Shown here: positions 55,065 to 64,000 of the stretch, piece after piece | Layout of the letters: each line of letters starts with the position of its first letter | Position numbering within the stretch: position 1 is the stretch's first letter | Origin: Hydnum rufescens UP504 | Taxonomy: Eukaryota; Basidiomycota; Agaricomycetes; Cantharellales; Hydnaceae | Assembly: GCA_014904985.1 (NCBI GenBank) | Contig: MU129066.1 | Span: forward strand, 67,472-131,471 | DNA: 64,000 nt | Reading direction: 5' to 3' | Notes under the pieces: generated by a model | Seen by the model: the letters and a program-made list of their open reading frames with translations, nothing else | Databases searched by the model: none | What the model was told of the DNA's origin: nothing | Position numbers and translations under genes: made by a program

Positions 55065-55270
55065 CATGGCTTTGCTTGTTTTTTGTTTTTTTTTACTAAT
55101 GTATTATTTATTATTCTAGGTTGTCATCTGGACTCACAACCCCCATGACCCCACCGAACAAATATGGGGGAATGGCAGCCCACCCACCTCAGACAGCTAT
55201 AAGTCTGGTCCTTCTTAGGTAGCAAATCCCAGACATGTTTTGGTACCTAACTAGGTACTCGAGACTATGG

Positions 55271-55508
55271 GGGCCCAAATGCACCCAATGATCATCCATG
55301 ATGGGGGCCCAGTGGGGCCCAATGGGGCCCCAGAACTCTCACTTAAGATATTCTCTCTATTTAGTATAGGTACTGGGGGTTAACCAAATTAGCCAAAGTA
55401 TGATGCAGAAATCAACAGTTTATTGCTAAGGAGGTACTGAGATCCTTAACCAAATTAACTAAAGCATAGTAACTAATGTAGCCAAAATATAATCTGGAAA
55501 TCAATGGC
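55271..55508. other. Non-coding flank of the palindromic element
   Basis: It contains two related stretches ending CAGTTTATTG(C/A)TA (about 55420 and 55510) and GGGGCCC-rich sequence. No gene. Confidence 0.4.
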
Positions 55509-56924
55509 AGTTTATTGATATGGAGGCCAACTTGTAGAGTCACTCAATAAGTTGGTTGTTGCAAAGGATGAGTGTGTGGAGAGATTGGCATCAAGAGAGG
55601 GATCAAATGGCATTTGACTTATCAAGCTCACTAAGGCATCAAGCTCAGCATCTGTGCCAAGATTGAAGTTTGGCTGAGTGAATGAACCTGGAAAAGGGGG
55701 GTCCCCCTCAATGTCTCCACCAGAGAGCAGTGGTACATTAGTCAGTTGAGCCACTGTACTGGGCGGAATTGTAAAGTGGGGTTTGGGACATGGCTGTGAA
55801 GGTCCAGGAAGAGAGGTGTGCACTGGCTTGGAGGTATTGGACAATGTAGTTGAAGCATGATTGTACAGGCCATCAGGGCTGTCTGCCATATCATCTTCAC
55901 TTGAAATAGTTGCTGCAGACTTTAGGGTCTTCTTTTGCTTTCCTTTATGCCCAACACCTGCAGCCCCCAGTAAACTTGCACCTCACAACTTCCTGTGCTT
56001 CCCTGTGTCATAAAGATCAGCATCCCCTTCACTATGCTTCACACCAAGCCCTGATGACCCCTCAGATCCCTTCTTGGCCACAGAATCCCTCGCAGTCTGC
56101 AGAGATAGTATCACTGCACCCTCCCTATCTGTGATGAGTGCAATGTCATCTGCATCACTGTCTGGCCAGTTGTCTAGTTGAGAGACCCCTATCCTTTTAT
56201 CAGGACTTGTCTCCTCAAGTGCAAAGTATAATGCTCTGAATTCATCAGTTGAGTGGCCATCAACATAGGAAGATCTGAAGTTGGGGAACTCGCAATCCAG
56301 GACAAAGTTTGTGATACTGAGTTTGTGCTGGATGAGAATCTTGGCCAGGTTAGTCCAAGGGAACACGGACATCTTGACAAAGGGCCTGAAAAGGCGAATT
56401 AAGTGATCCTTCACTGTGGTCCTGGTCTTATACACATTGCTGAGATCCTCATTCTGCTTTTTCAAAGTGTCCTCCTCCATAAATTCATGCAATTCCTGAT
56501 ATTGTGAGCACCACACAAGGATGAACTGATAGATATCAGCCAACTGCATTGGTATGTCAAACTTCAAGTGGTACCATGCTGCCATCTCTTCAGATCCAAG
56601 TTGACACTCATTCTGGGCATGTGCAGCAGGGGAGGCAGCATTCCCACTAACCATTATAATTAGCAAATGGATATCCATAGTGGCAAGCCAGTGCATGTCA
56701 TGCATCCACTTCTCCTTCTGGGAAGACATAATCTGCTCAATATCACCTCCAGATTGAGCTATCTGCTTGGCAGCTCCTGCCTTCACACCCTCATGTTCTG
56801 CAACCAGCCTTGCTGCTTCAACTGCCCACTCTTCAGTATCTTCACCTCTGAAGGATTGGATCAAGGCATTGTATGCAGGTTTAACCATGTGTGCAGTATA
56901 GTCCAATGCAGTAACTAGAGTCAT
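55509..56924 (-). pseudogene. Hypothetical 470-residue ORF with one in-frame TGA
   Basis: Two frames are in register across one TGA at 55985-55983 (HRKL*GAGVGHKGKQKK). They make about 470 residues from the frame start at 56924 (TALDYTAHMVKPAYNALIQS). The protein is helical with EEWAVEAARLVAEHEGV, KWMHDMHWLATMDIHLLIIM, LADIYQFILVWCSQYQELHE, LIRLFRPFVKMSVFPWTNLA, FPNFRSSYVDGHSTDEFRAL and a disordered Pro/Ser tail. I do not recognise the family, and the TGA fits CGA-to-TGA decay. It is otherwise the best-kept frame of the right half, so the change may be recent. Confidence 0.55.
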
Positions 56925-57714
56925 ATAGTGTTAGTACTTGGACCGAAGGGGACATGAATGGAGAACAAACACACCAGATGGATCTGTGTTAGGGTGGGAC
57001 TGGCAGTACAAATATTGGAATGCATTGGGACTTGGATGGTGCTGCAGCCCCCAACAGCCCCAGATGTCCACAGATGTCCAATCCACAGTTACACTAGTGG
57101 TACCTGCAGGTTAAACCAAGTCAGGATTCTGATGGGGCAGAAAAAAAGATGTTGCATCTCATGGCAAGTCCCACTGAACTCAACACTGGGGTGGAAGTCC
57201 ATTTAGGTCCATAATGCACACGGAAGTAGATTACTAGTTATAGTTTAAACTTGAGAGAACCTGGCCATGGGTGAACTTGAGGAAAATAAGGGGGGACTTC
57301 CAGAAATGGAAATTTTTGACCTCTCGCACACAGGGGTGGTTCATATGGGGGATGAATGGAAAGTTGATATAATGCTGGGGGGTACTGTAAAAGGTGACTT
57401 CCCAGATGTCCTGCATGGTTCATGTGGGAGCATTGGGTTGGGTGGATAGTTTGATCTCTTGATTTACCCAGGTTTCGAACTGGGCAATGCCAAAAAGAAC
57501 AGTAACTTATACTGTGTGACCCATTTTGCTGTGGCAGCAGACACAATAGCCAGTAATATTGGATGTATATAATATCATCTTGATGCCAGGTGAGCCAAGT
57601 TCTCATCCTGATGTTGCTCTCAATGCCTGACCTTACTTGTACTAGTCAGACAGCTTAATGGAATGACTGAACACATATAGAATCAATAAATTTGGACCAA
57701 ACAATGAAGAAGTA
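56925..57714. other. No clear gene; decayed coding on the minus strand
   Basis: Short overlapping minus frames (57606-57238 and 57416-57234) and short plus frames. No motif recognised. It lies between two minus-strand hypothetical ORFs and may hold introns or lost exons of one gene. Confidence 0.35.
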
Positions 57715-58305
57715 TCATACATCATTGAATTTTGGATACTGGGGACAATCTCTTGTCAAGTCCAGTTTGATATGCCAAGCAGAGGGATCTTTGGAGAAAC
57801 CAAACATTTCATCTGCAACCAGATTGGTGGTGAGAGTGCTCCCAAAAGCTGCACTAGCCATCCAGCATATGTGATGAATGACACTGTGAACTGGCCCTTC
57901 AGTAGGCCACATGGTGACAACAAAACCAGCACCAAAGGCACAATGTTTATGAGCACACATAAGGAGCTCCATGCAGTGAAGAGGAAGGTCAATGGAAGTT
58001 GGTGGTAATGAAGCAAGCTTTTGGATCAACCACTCTGTATCAAACTCAACACATTGAAGTTGATGCAACCTGTTGAGCTTTGACACTGCAGGGCCAATTA
58101 CAGGAGGGAAAGTGTCATAGCTGAGGAAGATATTGCCATAGGAAGCCCTGTCAGCATGTTCCTTCAAGTATCGGGGTGCCAGGTTCAAAAGGTCTTCAAG
58201 TTCCTTCCTAGTATGAGCATGAGCATAAGCTTGATCCACATATTCCAGATCCTTGTGACTTGTGAACCGATCGGTGTAAGCAGGATTGTTATTGAACCAA
58301 TCCAA
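57715..58305 (-). CDS. Hypothetical ORF fragment, 196 residues
   Basis: An open frame with MDWFNNNPAYTDRFTSHKDL, LEDLLNLAPRYLKEHADRA, LQCVEFDTEWLIQKLASLPP and ADEMFGFSKDPSAWHIKLDL. It has balanced amino-acid use and a conserved look but no domain I know. The genes at 55.5 and 57.7 kb share orientation and could belong to one mobile unit. The start codon is not certain. Confidence 0.45.
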   Translation of the reverse strand: MDWFNNNPAYTDRFTSHKDLEYVDQAYAHAHTRKELEDLLNLAPRYLKEHADRASYGNIFLSYDTFPPVIGPAVSKLNRLHQLQCVEFDTEWLIQKLASLPPTSIDLPLHCMELLMCAHKHCAFGAGFVVTMWPTEGPVHSVIHHICWMASAAFGSTLTTNLVADEMFGFSKDPSAWHIKLDLTRDCPQYPKFNDV

Positions 58306-58929
58306 CTACTGTCCACGAGGTTGAGCCGGGGACAAAAGAGGGGACCACAGATCTAATCTGGTTGTTTAGGTTCGAGTGGAGGAAGGTCTTTTGGACAGGG
58401 GGAATTGCAGTGAGCCAACAAAGCCCAAGCAATTAAGTGAGAATGTGTATTTCAGTCAAATTACCACACCCTAAGAATCCCTTCTTGAGACCTTAGTCAA
58501 AGTGTAGTTGGAATTCGCTTTTTGTAGTGAGAAATCACCCAGGAACCAGCAGCTGTTCAAGGAGCTTCAAACTGGAGGGAGGGGGAGAACTAATGAATTT
58601 GTGTGCTAGCTGCACCTAATATACAATCCAGACTTCGACTCAATAGAAAGTGAAAAAGTCGGACTTAAGGGACACACAGAGAAAAAAAAATCAAGTTAAA
58701 ATATTCAAAACTGATGGAGATATTCCAATTTCAAGATAAAAGGGGAGATTGACACATTACATGCTATTCCTCCTTCAAACATGGACAAGTTCCCTTAAGG
58801 AAAAGTGGAATAGGTCTCCCTGAGGGTCTTCTCCATCGGACATAAGAGGGCTGGAAGTAATTCGCTATTTTGAATGGTGGAGCAAGGGGGAGTCATGGGG
58901 AGGGGGTTGTCTTGTGAAAAATGGAGTTC
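58306..58929. other. No gene seen
   Basis: AT-rich sequence with simple A runs and no open frame of note. Confidence 0.5.
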
Positions 58930-59205
58930 ACGTCCGCTCGTTTTTCCCTTGGTACCGTTCGATGCGCATTTTTAACAGCTCTCAGGGTGTGGTACTTGCG
59001 AACAAATCAGATAAGAATTGGCTTCGAAAATCAAGAAATACTCCTTCAGAGTATGAATCATGGCAAGATATTGTTACAGGGACCGCATTTTTGATCCGTT
59101 CATTTTGTGTTTGGTACCGTTCGATAGGTACGATTCGTATCTTTCTGGGCGCGGTCGTTTCGAGTCGATCCGATCAAAAATGATGGAGAAATTCGAAAAA
59201 TACTC
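58930..59205 (+). repeat. Two modules related to the 3' half of the 1.67-kb repeat
   Basis: GGTACCGTTCGAT then TTTAACAGCTCTCAGGGTG (58952-58990), and GGTACCGTTCGATAGG then TTTCTGGGCGCGGTCGTTTC (59115-59162) followed by ATGATGGAGAAATTCGA. The same order of words occurs three times in each copy of the 1.67-kb repeat. These modules keep more CpG than the copies at 45-47 kb. Confidence 0.7.
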
Positions 59206-59736
59206 CTTCAGAGCAGTGCAGCCCCTATCTGGATCATGTGACAAATCCGCGAGTCCAGAATTGGAACTAGGCCTGGTCCGCGTCGTTACATAATCACAAT
59301 TCATCGCCCTTAAGGCAATAGGATAGCTTGGAAGAGCAGGCAAGTCATCCAGTCTTGAGGAAAGATGGCAAGTTGAATTGCCTTGTCCAAGGAAAATGGA
59401 CTTGAAGTAGGGCATAAACTGCCCCTTTTTGATGAGGACTGTTGAAGTCCGACGGATAGTCAATAAATTGACTGGTGGACATGGTAAAGGAATGAGGCGA
59501 TATTATGGGTTGGAAAGGGGTAGGAATCCAATTGATTTCTTGAATAAACAAATGGCGATAAAATTAAATGAACGCGGTGTCATATAATTGATTCGTTCGT
59601 AGGGAAAATGGACCTCGGATGAGGATTCTATGGTGTAGGGATTTATCCCTCCAACATTGGATGGTGCACTTGGTTCATCAATTGTGTTGACTCCAACCTC
59701 TGCGCCATGAGCCCTGCGCCACCCTTGTAAAACATC
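59206..59736. other. No gene recognised
   Basis: A minus-strand frame (59463-59074) is open for 129 residues (FMPYFKSIFLGQGNSTCHLS) but overlaps the repeat modules and has no motif. Confidence 0.35.
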
Positions 59737-60690
59737 TCACAATTCATCATGTTTCTGCTGACTTTTTAACAGTAACTGGACATTTATTTTGGTTTTCCAG
59801 CATAGTCTTCTAGAGGCAATAACCTGTGGGTACAGATCTAGCCAAACCTCAGGCTCCTTGAAGCCATCTGGAAGGGGACCAACATCAATGGCAAACCACT
59901 GGCCAAGTTTGACAGGCTCATGAGCTGCTCCAGTCATTTCAGCAATGGGACCAGAAACAACACTAGGATGAGCAATGATCCTATGAGAACCACTAATGGG
60001 TTCACCAGGACCACTGGCAATCATTGTTCCAGAACCAGTTACATGACTTGGATTGCCATGAGAAACTGCTGAGTGAATCAAGATTATAAGAAATAAGGAT
60101 AACTCTCTAGGGTGAGATGTTAACATACAATTAAAACCTCATCCCACAGCTTGTCTAGCACCAAGAGGGGAAGTGGGAATCATAGGATGTGTGCCCAATG
60201 CATGGCGCTGCTGTGAATTATCCCTCCAATCATCATGCACAGGTGCCCTTGGGTCATGTGCCAACCTTCTCCCTCCTGAAAACACTGGTCGCTCATCCCT
60301 CTGCATCGGATGTGCCCAATTGCATGCACAAGGATACGCATTGTCCCAATGAGGATGAGACCCAGGTGAACGGGAACAGGGATCATGGTCACATGGCCTA
60401 TACTGGTCTTCATGCAGAACATGGTGAGACGCATTGAAGCCTGTACTAAGGTGGGAACAAGGGGGGGAGTGAGGAGGTGAATGCAAATGCAAATGATGAG
60501 AATGGTAATGAGAACGAGAATGAGAATGGGGATGGGGACAGGGATGGGGACCAGGACCAGGACCAGAATGAGAGGGTGAATAAGATTGTGTAGAAGGATG
60601 TGAATAAGTCTCAGTCTGAAATTGGCCAATGTGGTTCACAGGCGAAGTCTGTTGCCCATCAAGAACACTGGGGGAAACCTGTGGAGGCAA
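59737..60690 (-). pseudogene. Hypothetical His/Pro/Ser-rich ORF with one in-frame TGA
   Basis: Two frames in register: 60690-60142 (His/Ser/Pro-rich: PHPCPHPHSHSRSHYHSHHL) and 60126-59737 (EPVKLGQWFAIDVGPLPDGF, KEPEVWLDLYPQVIASRRLC). They are separated by a TGA at 60141-60139 that fits a lost CGA. The C-terminal part looks conserved, the N-terminal part is low complexity. No family recognised. Confidence 0.45.
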
Positions 60691-60721
60691 AGAATTTTGA
60701 ATGGTAGGAACAGTGACAGAT

Positions 60722-61138
60722 TTAGTCTGAGCTCCCCCCCCCCATGTCCTCTAGCTCCAAAAAGTAAGAATTGGGTGACAGAGAGACTATAAGGGAGGGG
60801 AAACAAAGGGGCTCTTTCTGAGCAATTGGAGCCAGTGTAGATGGGGGAAGTGCAGACTCACATAAAAAGGATTCTTGTGGACTGGACTCAGGAGTGGGCT
60901 GGTGAGGTGTGGGCTCAGGGGTGGGCTGGAAAGGTGTGGGCTTGGGGGAGGGCTCATGAGGTGCGGGCTTGTGAGTGGGCTTGTGAGGTGCGGGCTCAGG
61001 GGTGGGCTTGCAAGGTGTGGGCTTGGGGGTGGGCTCATGAGGTGTGGGCTCTGGAGTGGGCTTGTGAGGTGTGGGCTTGGGGGTGGGCTTGTGAGGCATG
61101 GGCTCGTGAGTGGGCTGGGAAGTGGGCTCTTGAGGCAT
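60722..61138 (-). repeat. Pro/Thr/His-rich coding minisatellite
   Basis: About 15 degenerate units of 18 bp (GGTGTGGGCTTGGGGGTG-like on the plus strand). The minus frame reads PTPHKPTPEPTPHEPTPKP-like repeats; the plus frames read Trp/Gly/Cys-rich strings and are artefacts. It follows the 593-residue ORF but in another frame. Confidence 0.75.
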
Positions 61139-61142
61139 GGGC

Positions 61143-62924
61143 TCAGGAGGAGTGGACTCCAGGGGTGTGAGTCCAGGTGAAGTGATGTGAGTCAGTAAGG
61201 TTGAAGCAGGCTGGGGGGGACAATGGGGGGAGGCAGTTGGGGGCTTCTGGTGGTGGAGGTTGAGAACTTGAAGACAACCCTAACCCAGAGCCACTGGCAA
61301 CCTCAGCGGCCTTGGCAGTTTTGTAGGCAGTGAAGTGTCTGTGATGTTTCGCTTCATTCCTTGCTGCATTATCCCTGCCAGGAACTCTCCACTCTGCTAT
61401 GATACATGCATCAAACTCACTTAACTTCTTCTTCTTCTTCCCAATGGCTCCATGCAGCCTATGTTTCACCTCATCTAGAGCAAACATATTGCCATCCTTT
61501 TCTCGCTGCATTAAGTCGCAAGCATCTCTTGCAGCAACAGCCATCCACTCATCCACTGCAACTTTTGCTTGCCTTAGCTTGTTGAACCCAGCCTTGCGCC
61601 ATGCCAGATAATCTTCATACAGCTCACCTCTGATTGACTGGACATAATCAGGTAGCCTTTCTTCTTCTTCTTCTTCCTCATCATCATCTTCTCCTCCATT
61701 CCAGAATGCATCCATTTGCTCTACAGTGGGTGGAGGCTCTGCAAACAACCTGGGCCACAAAGGGGGATGCATATCCCCCCTGAATGTGTCTGGTGGTGGT
61801 GATGGTGAGGAGGTGACTGGAGAACCGAGAAGAGAATCCTGCAATGAGTGTGATGATGTGCGTGAAGGTGAGGGTGATGGCAGAGGTGAATGTGAACCCA
61901 GACGTGATGAATAAAGTGGAGGGGGAGTGAAGGGCCCAGCACCAAATATTTGATGAAGAGAAGTATACATGTGAGAGGAAGGGGATGTTGGACCATTGGA
62001 GAAAAGCACATTGAAAACTGTATCTTCCATACTCATGCCAAGAGGTACCCCAGGATAGGAGGTTGGAGTGATAAACCAAGGAGAGGGGCAATCATGCTCT
62101 ACGATGAGCTGCACGCAAAGATCATGATAGGCTATGTTGTTGCCTTTCTTCTCCAGAGTAGCCTGCAGCTCCTCTCGACTGAAGTGATCACCCAACTGTT
62201 GAGTGGCCTTGACATCCATTGGGCAATCTCCAAACCAAATGCCCCACAATGGTAATCCATGCGATACGAAATTCATGAGCCAGGGCCCCATTGCTGAATG
62301 CAGATACATCATTCCAATGAGGTTGTCATTGACCCCAAAATGAGGATGAGGGTGGTGAGGCATGGAACAAATATGATCAATACACATGTGCATAATCATA
62401 TTGGCCAAAGCACCATATTTGTATGTGGCATGCAGAAAATTGTTGACTAATTGGCCCATAGCCTCGCAATTATTCATCATAGATGACAACAGATTGACAG
62501 TAAACAGGGAGTTGGCCAGGATTTGGGGCCCCACGAGGTGGACAATATTAGACATTTGTTTGTCAAGGTCCATCTTTTGGGCAACCAACCACCAGTTCTT
62601 GTACCAAGTATGCCTATCACTGATAAAACCCTCGAAATGTTGTTGACAGGAGTCGGTCAGTTGGACACCATCAGAAACCTGCTCAACCTCCACATGAGCC
62701 ATGACTGGATCATCAAGAGTATGTGAGATGTAGCCAAGGTACAGCATTTGTGACGAATACATGGTGGGAATCCATGTGTAATCTAATGGATAAAGGGCAC
62801 CCACATCCCAGTTTGCAAACCATGAGCAAGAGATAGAAGACTGATCCTGGTCATAAATGATGGAGTCTGTGTTGGGAGGACACTGCTGTGTGTATTGGAA
62901 AGGACAACAACTATTTGAAAACAA
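61143..62924 (-). CDS. Hypothetical 593-residue protein, transposon-associated type
   Basis: The longest intact frame of the CpG-poor half. The N-terminal half is folded-looking: WFANWDVGALYPLDYTWIP, QQHFEGFISDRHTWYKNWWL, VNNFLHATYKYGALANMIMH, ICSMPHHPHPHFGVNDNLIG. The middle is Ser/Pro-rich with an acidic run (EDDDEEEEEEERLPDY). The C-terminal region is helical and basic with YLAWRKAGFNKLRQAKVAVD, RHFTAYKTAKAAEVASG. No domain recognised. Its size, isolation from host genes and neighbours suggest a gene family carried by or living among mobile elements. The start is taken from the frame start and may be preceded by an exon at 63.0-63.5 kb. Confidence 0.5.
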   Translation of the reverse strand: MFSNSCCPFQYTQQCPPNTDSIIYDQDQSSISCSWFANWDVGALYPLDYTWIPTMYSSQMLYLGYISHTLDDPVMAHVEVEQVSDGVQLTDSCQQHFEGFISDRHTWYKNWWLVAQKMDLDKQMSNIVHLVGPQILANSLFTVNLLSSMMNNCEAMGQLVNNFLHATYKYGALANMIMHMCIDHICSMPHHPHPHFGVNDNLIGMMYLHSAMGPWLMNFVSHGLPLWGIWFGDCPMDVKATQQLGDHFSREELQATLEKKGNNIAYHDLCVQLIVEHDCPSPWFITPTSYPGVPLGMSMEDTVFNVLFSNGPTSPSSHMYTSLHQIFGAGPFTPPPLYSSRLGSHSPLPSPSPSRTSSHSLQDSLLGSPVTSSPSPPPDTFRGDMHPPLWPRLFAEPPPTVEQMDAFWNGGEDDDEEEEEEERLPDYVQSIRGELYEDYLAWRKAGFNKLRQAKVAVDEWMAVAARDACDLMQREKDGNMFALDEVKHRLHGAIGKKKKKLSEFDACIIAEWRVPGRDNAARNEAKHHRHFTAYKTAKAAEVASGSGLGLSSSSQPPPPEAPNCLPPLSPPACFNLTDSHHFTWTHTPGVHSS

Positions 62925-62998
62925 AACACTCCATTCAATCCATCAGATAATGGGGACTGGCTTGCTATCATCATATGTCCTCTGATCTAGCATAAAAT

Positions 62999-63558
62999 CT
63001 AAAGCTTTTGGTCAGAAAACTCATCCCAACCCAATGATTTTCCATACAACTTACCATCTTGGCAATGATGAGACCAAGTTTTGTAGTCATTAACAGTCAT
63101 GTATGGGGCCCCCGAATGAATAGAATTGGCTGGAAGATCCTGAATCGATCCATCTGCATCTGCCAATGTTACTGGTTGATGTTTCCAGGAGTTCTCACCT
63201 GCCACCATGCTAGAGGAAATGACATGCGAAGAACCTTGGCCATACTGAGAGCCTAGAGTTGACAGATGCAGTGGATCGCTAGGGTAAATGCCCCTCGCCA
63301 TGCTAATGACAGTGACAGACATACCATGCAGTGGCTGATTGTGCAAAGTTTCCATAGGCAGATAATTCCATGGAACTTTCCAGGGCAGCCTTGTTCAAAA
63401 CTCTGACACTCACTCTTCACTGATGAGTCCATTGTGTCTGATAGTGTACTGTAGCTCTTGCCTACAGTGTGTCTCAGCCAAATACATCTGGAACTTTCAT
63501 CTTCAAAATGCCTAGTACCTTGCAGCTGCAATACATCAACAATGTTCTTGTCTGTCAC
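62999..63558 (-). pseudogene. Overlapping minus-strand frames, possible 5' exons of the 593-residue ORF
   Basis: Frames 63558-63253 (RHFEDESSRCIWLRHTVGKS) and 63355-62999 (TVNDYKTWSHHCQDGKLYGK, SLGWDEFSDQKL) are in different registers. The order and strand fit exons upstream of the large ORF, but no splice model could be fixed. Confidence 0.35.
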
Positions 63559-63779
63559 TGTCCATACAACCCCTTACCTCATATGTTTCAACACCTTCTT
63601 CACATCTGTCTGAGTTTGCTAATCCCTGTCCTAGCCCACCATTTCCACTCATGCCAGGAGAGGTCAATGGGAAGAGGCTTTTTCAAGTGTTCGAAGGAAC
63701 CTTTTGGATGCAAGTTCTGGGGTGAGCGATCCCATGCAATCGTAGGCATGTAGTGACTAACATTCTATTAGTGTGGTCG

Positions 63780-63950
63780 GGTGAGGATGATCCCAATCTT
63801 GTATGATCCAATCTGATCCCCAATGCGCCCCCATCCAATTTCATCCCCAATGTGTCCCCATCCAATTTCGTCCCCAATGCATCCCCATCCAATTTTGTCC
63901 CCAATGTGTCCCCATCCAATTCGACCTCCAATGCATCTCCATCCTATTCT
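63780..63950. repeat. 30-bp tandem repeat
   Basis: About five units of CATCCAATTTCGTCCCCAAT plus GTGTCCC or a variant (30 bp). The plus frame reads 10-residue PQCVPIQF-type repeats, the minus frames IGWG/DGDALG-type repeats. It is open in all frames, so a gene is not implied. Confidence 0.85.
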
Positions 63951-64000
63951 CAACCTTCCAGCACCTCCAGTACAACCCTTGTCAACTTGCTTCAAAGTGA

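Larger units (their letters stand above)
51177..55270. mobile_element. Palindromic array of exon-intron units with hairpin introns
   Basis: Two arms (51177-53380 and 53383-55270) are inverted around a centre at 53381-53382. Each arm is a series of units. A unit has an exon ending in a CCACACCCACTGCAGCAGG-like palindrome plus TGTG, then an intron with GT(A/G)AGT-like donor, a self-complementary hairpin, an ACTAAT/ACTAAC branch site and a TAG/CAG acceptor. Introns lie on the minus strand in the left arm and on the plus strand in the right arm, so both arms point outward. The inner exons have a hydrophobic reading frame (SLIELWLIIILFFTFLNKYL); one outer left-arm exon stays open with MPNEDMPNED repeats. 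ACCTAATTAGGT-like palindromes occur near both outer ends. It matches no element class known to me; a fold-back DNA element is the nearest idea. Confidence 0.6.

Noticed and set aside
60841..61180. Trp/Gly/Cys-rich plus-strand ORFs
   Set aside because: They are the antisense frames of the Pro/Thr/His repeat; composition follows from the repeat unit only.

Overview
The window is fungal nuclear DNA, most likely from a basidiomycete of the Agaricomycetes. Genes carry many short GT-AG introns of about 50-70 nt with CTAAC/ACTAAT-type branch sites. Two short genes encode CaaX-ending mating pheromone precursors of the basidiomycete type. The mobile elements (KDZ transposase with a CxC1-like cysteine cluster, chromovirus-like Ty3/gypsy, GRF zinc finger) are also usual for mushroom-forming fungi. 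I cannot name the species.

The window has two compartments. From 1 to about 20 kb it is CpG-rich and gene-bearing. This part holds glycogen phosphorylase (partial, minus), prefoldin subunit 3 (minus), a single-pass membrane protein (plus), a MICOS MIC26/MIC27 (apolipoprotein O-like) protein (plus), a decayed pheromone gene (minus), a 912-residue double telobox-Myb protein of the Tay1/Teb1 kind (plus), and a roughly 3-kb segmental duplication. Each duplication copy carries a degenerate minus-strand gene and an intact 46-residue pheromone-precursor gene. Between the copies lies a 0.85-kb element with perfect 18-bp terminal inverted repeats. The second copy is interrupted by a 378-bp solo LTR with a 5-bp target duplication.

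From about 20 kb to the end the DNA is CpG-poor, AT-richer and almost wholly made of mobile or mobile-associated sequence: broken hypothetical ORFs and minisatellites (21-26 kb); a minus-strand KDZ transposase gene split by a 1.67-kb repeat (26-32.4 kb); a GRF zinc-finger ORF with a membrane-protein ORF (33.9-34.9 kb); a Ty3/gypsy element with gag, protease, RT, RNase H and integrase (36.9-44.1 kb); a second copy of the 1.67-kb repeat (45.2-46.9 kb); and further hypothetical ORFs (55-63.6 kb). Many in-frame stops here are TGA where an arginine (CGA) would fit, as expected from C-to-T decay at methylated CpG.

The most unusual structure is at 51.2-55.3 kb, a head-to-head palindrome of about 4 kb. 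Its two arms are arrays of similar exon-intron units. Nine introns each carry a near-perfect hairpin of about 13-18 bp, usually with a 4-nt loop, and several stems differ by paired compensatory changes. I know of no named element like this. It may be a fold-back transposon, an introner-like intron family, or a repeat-exon gene.
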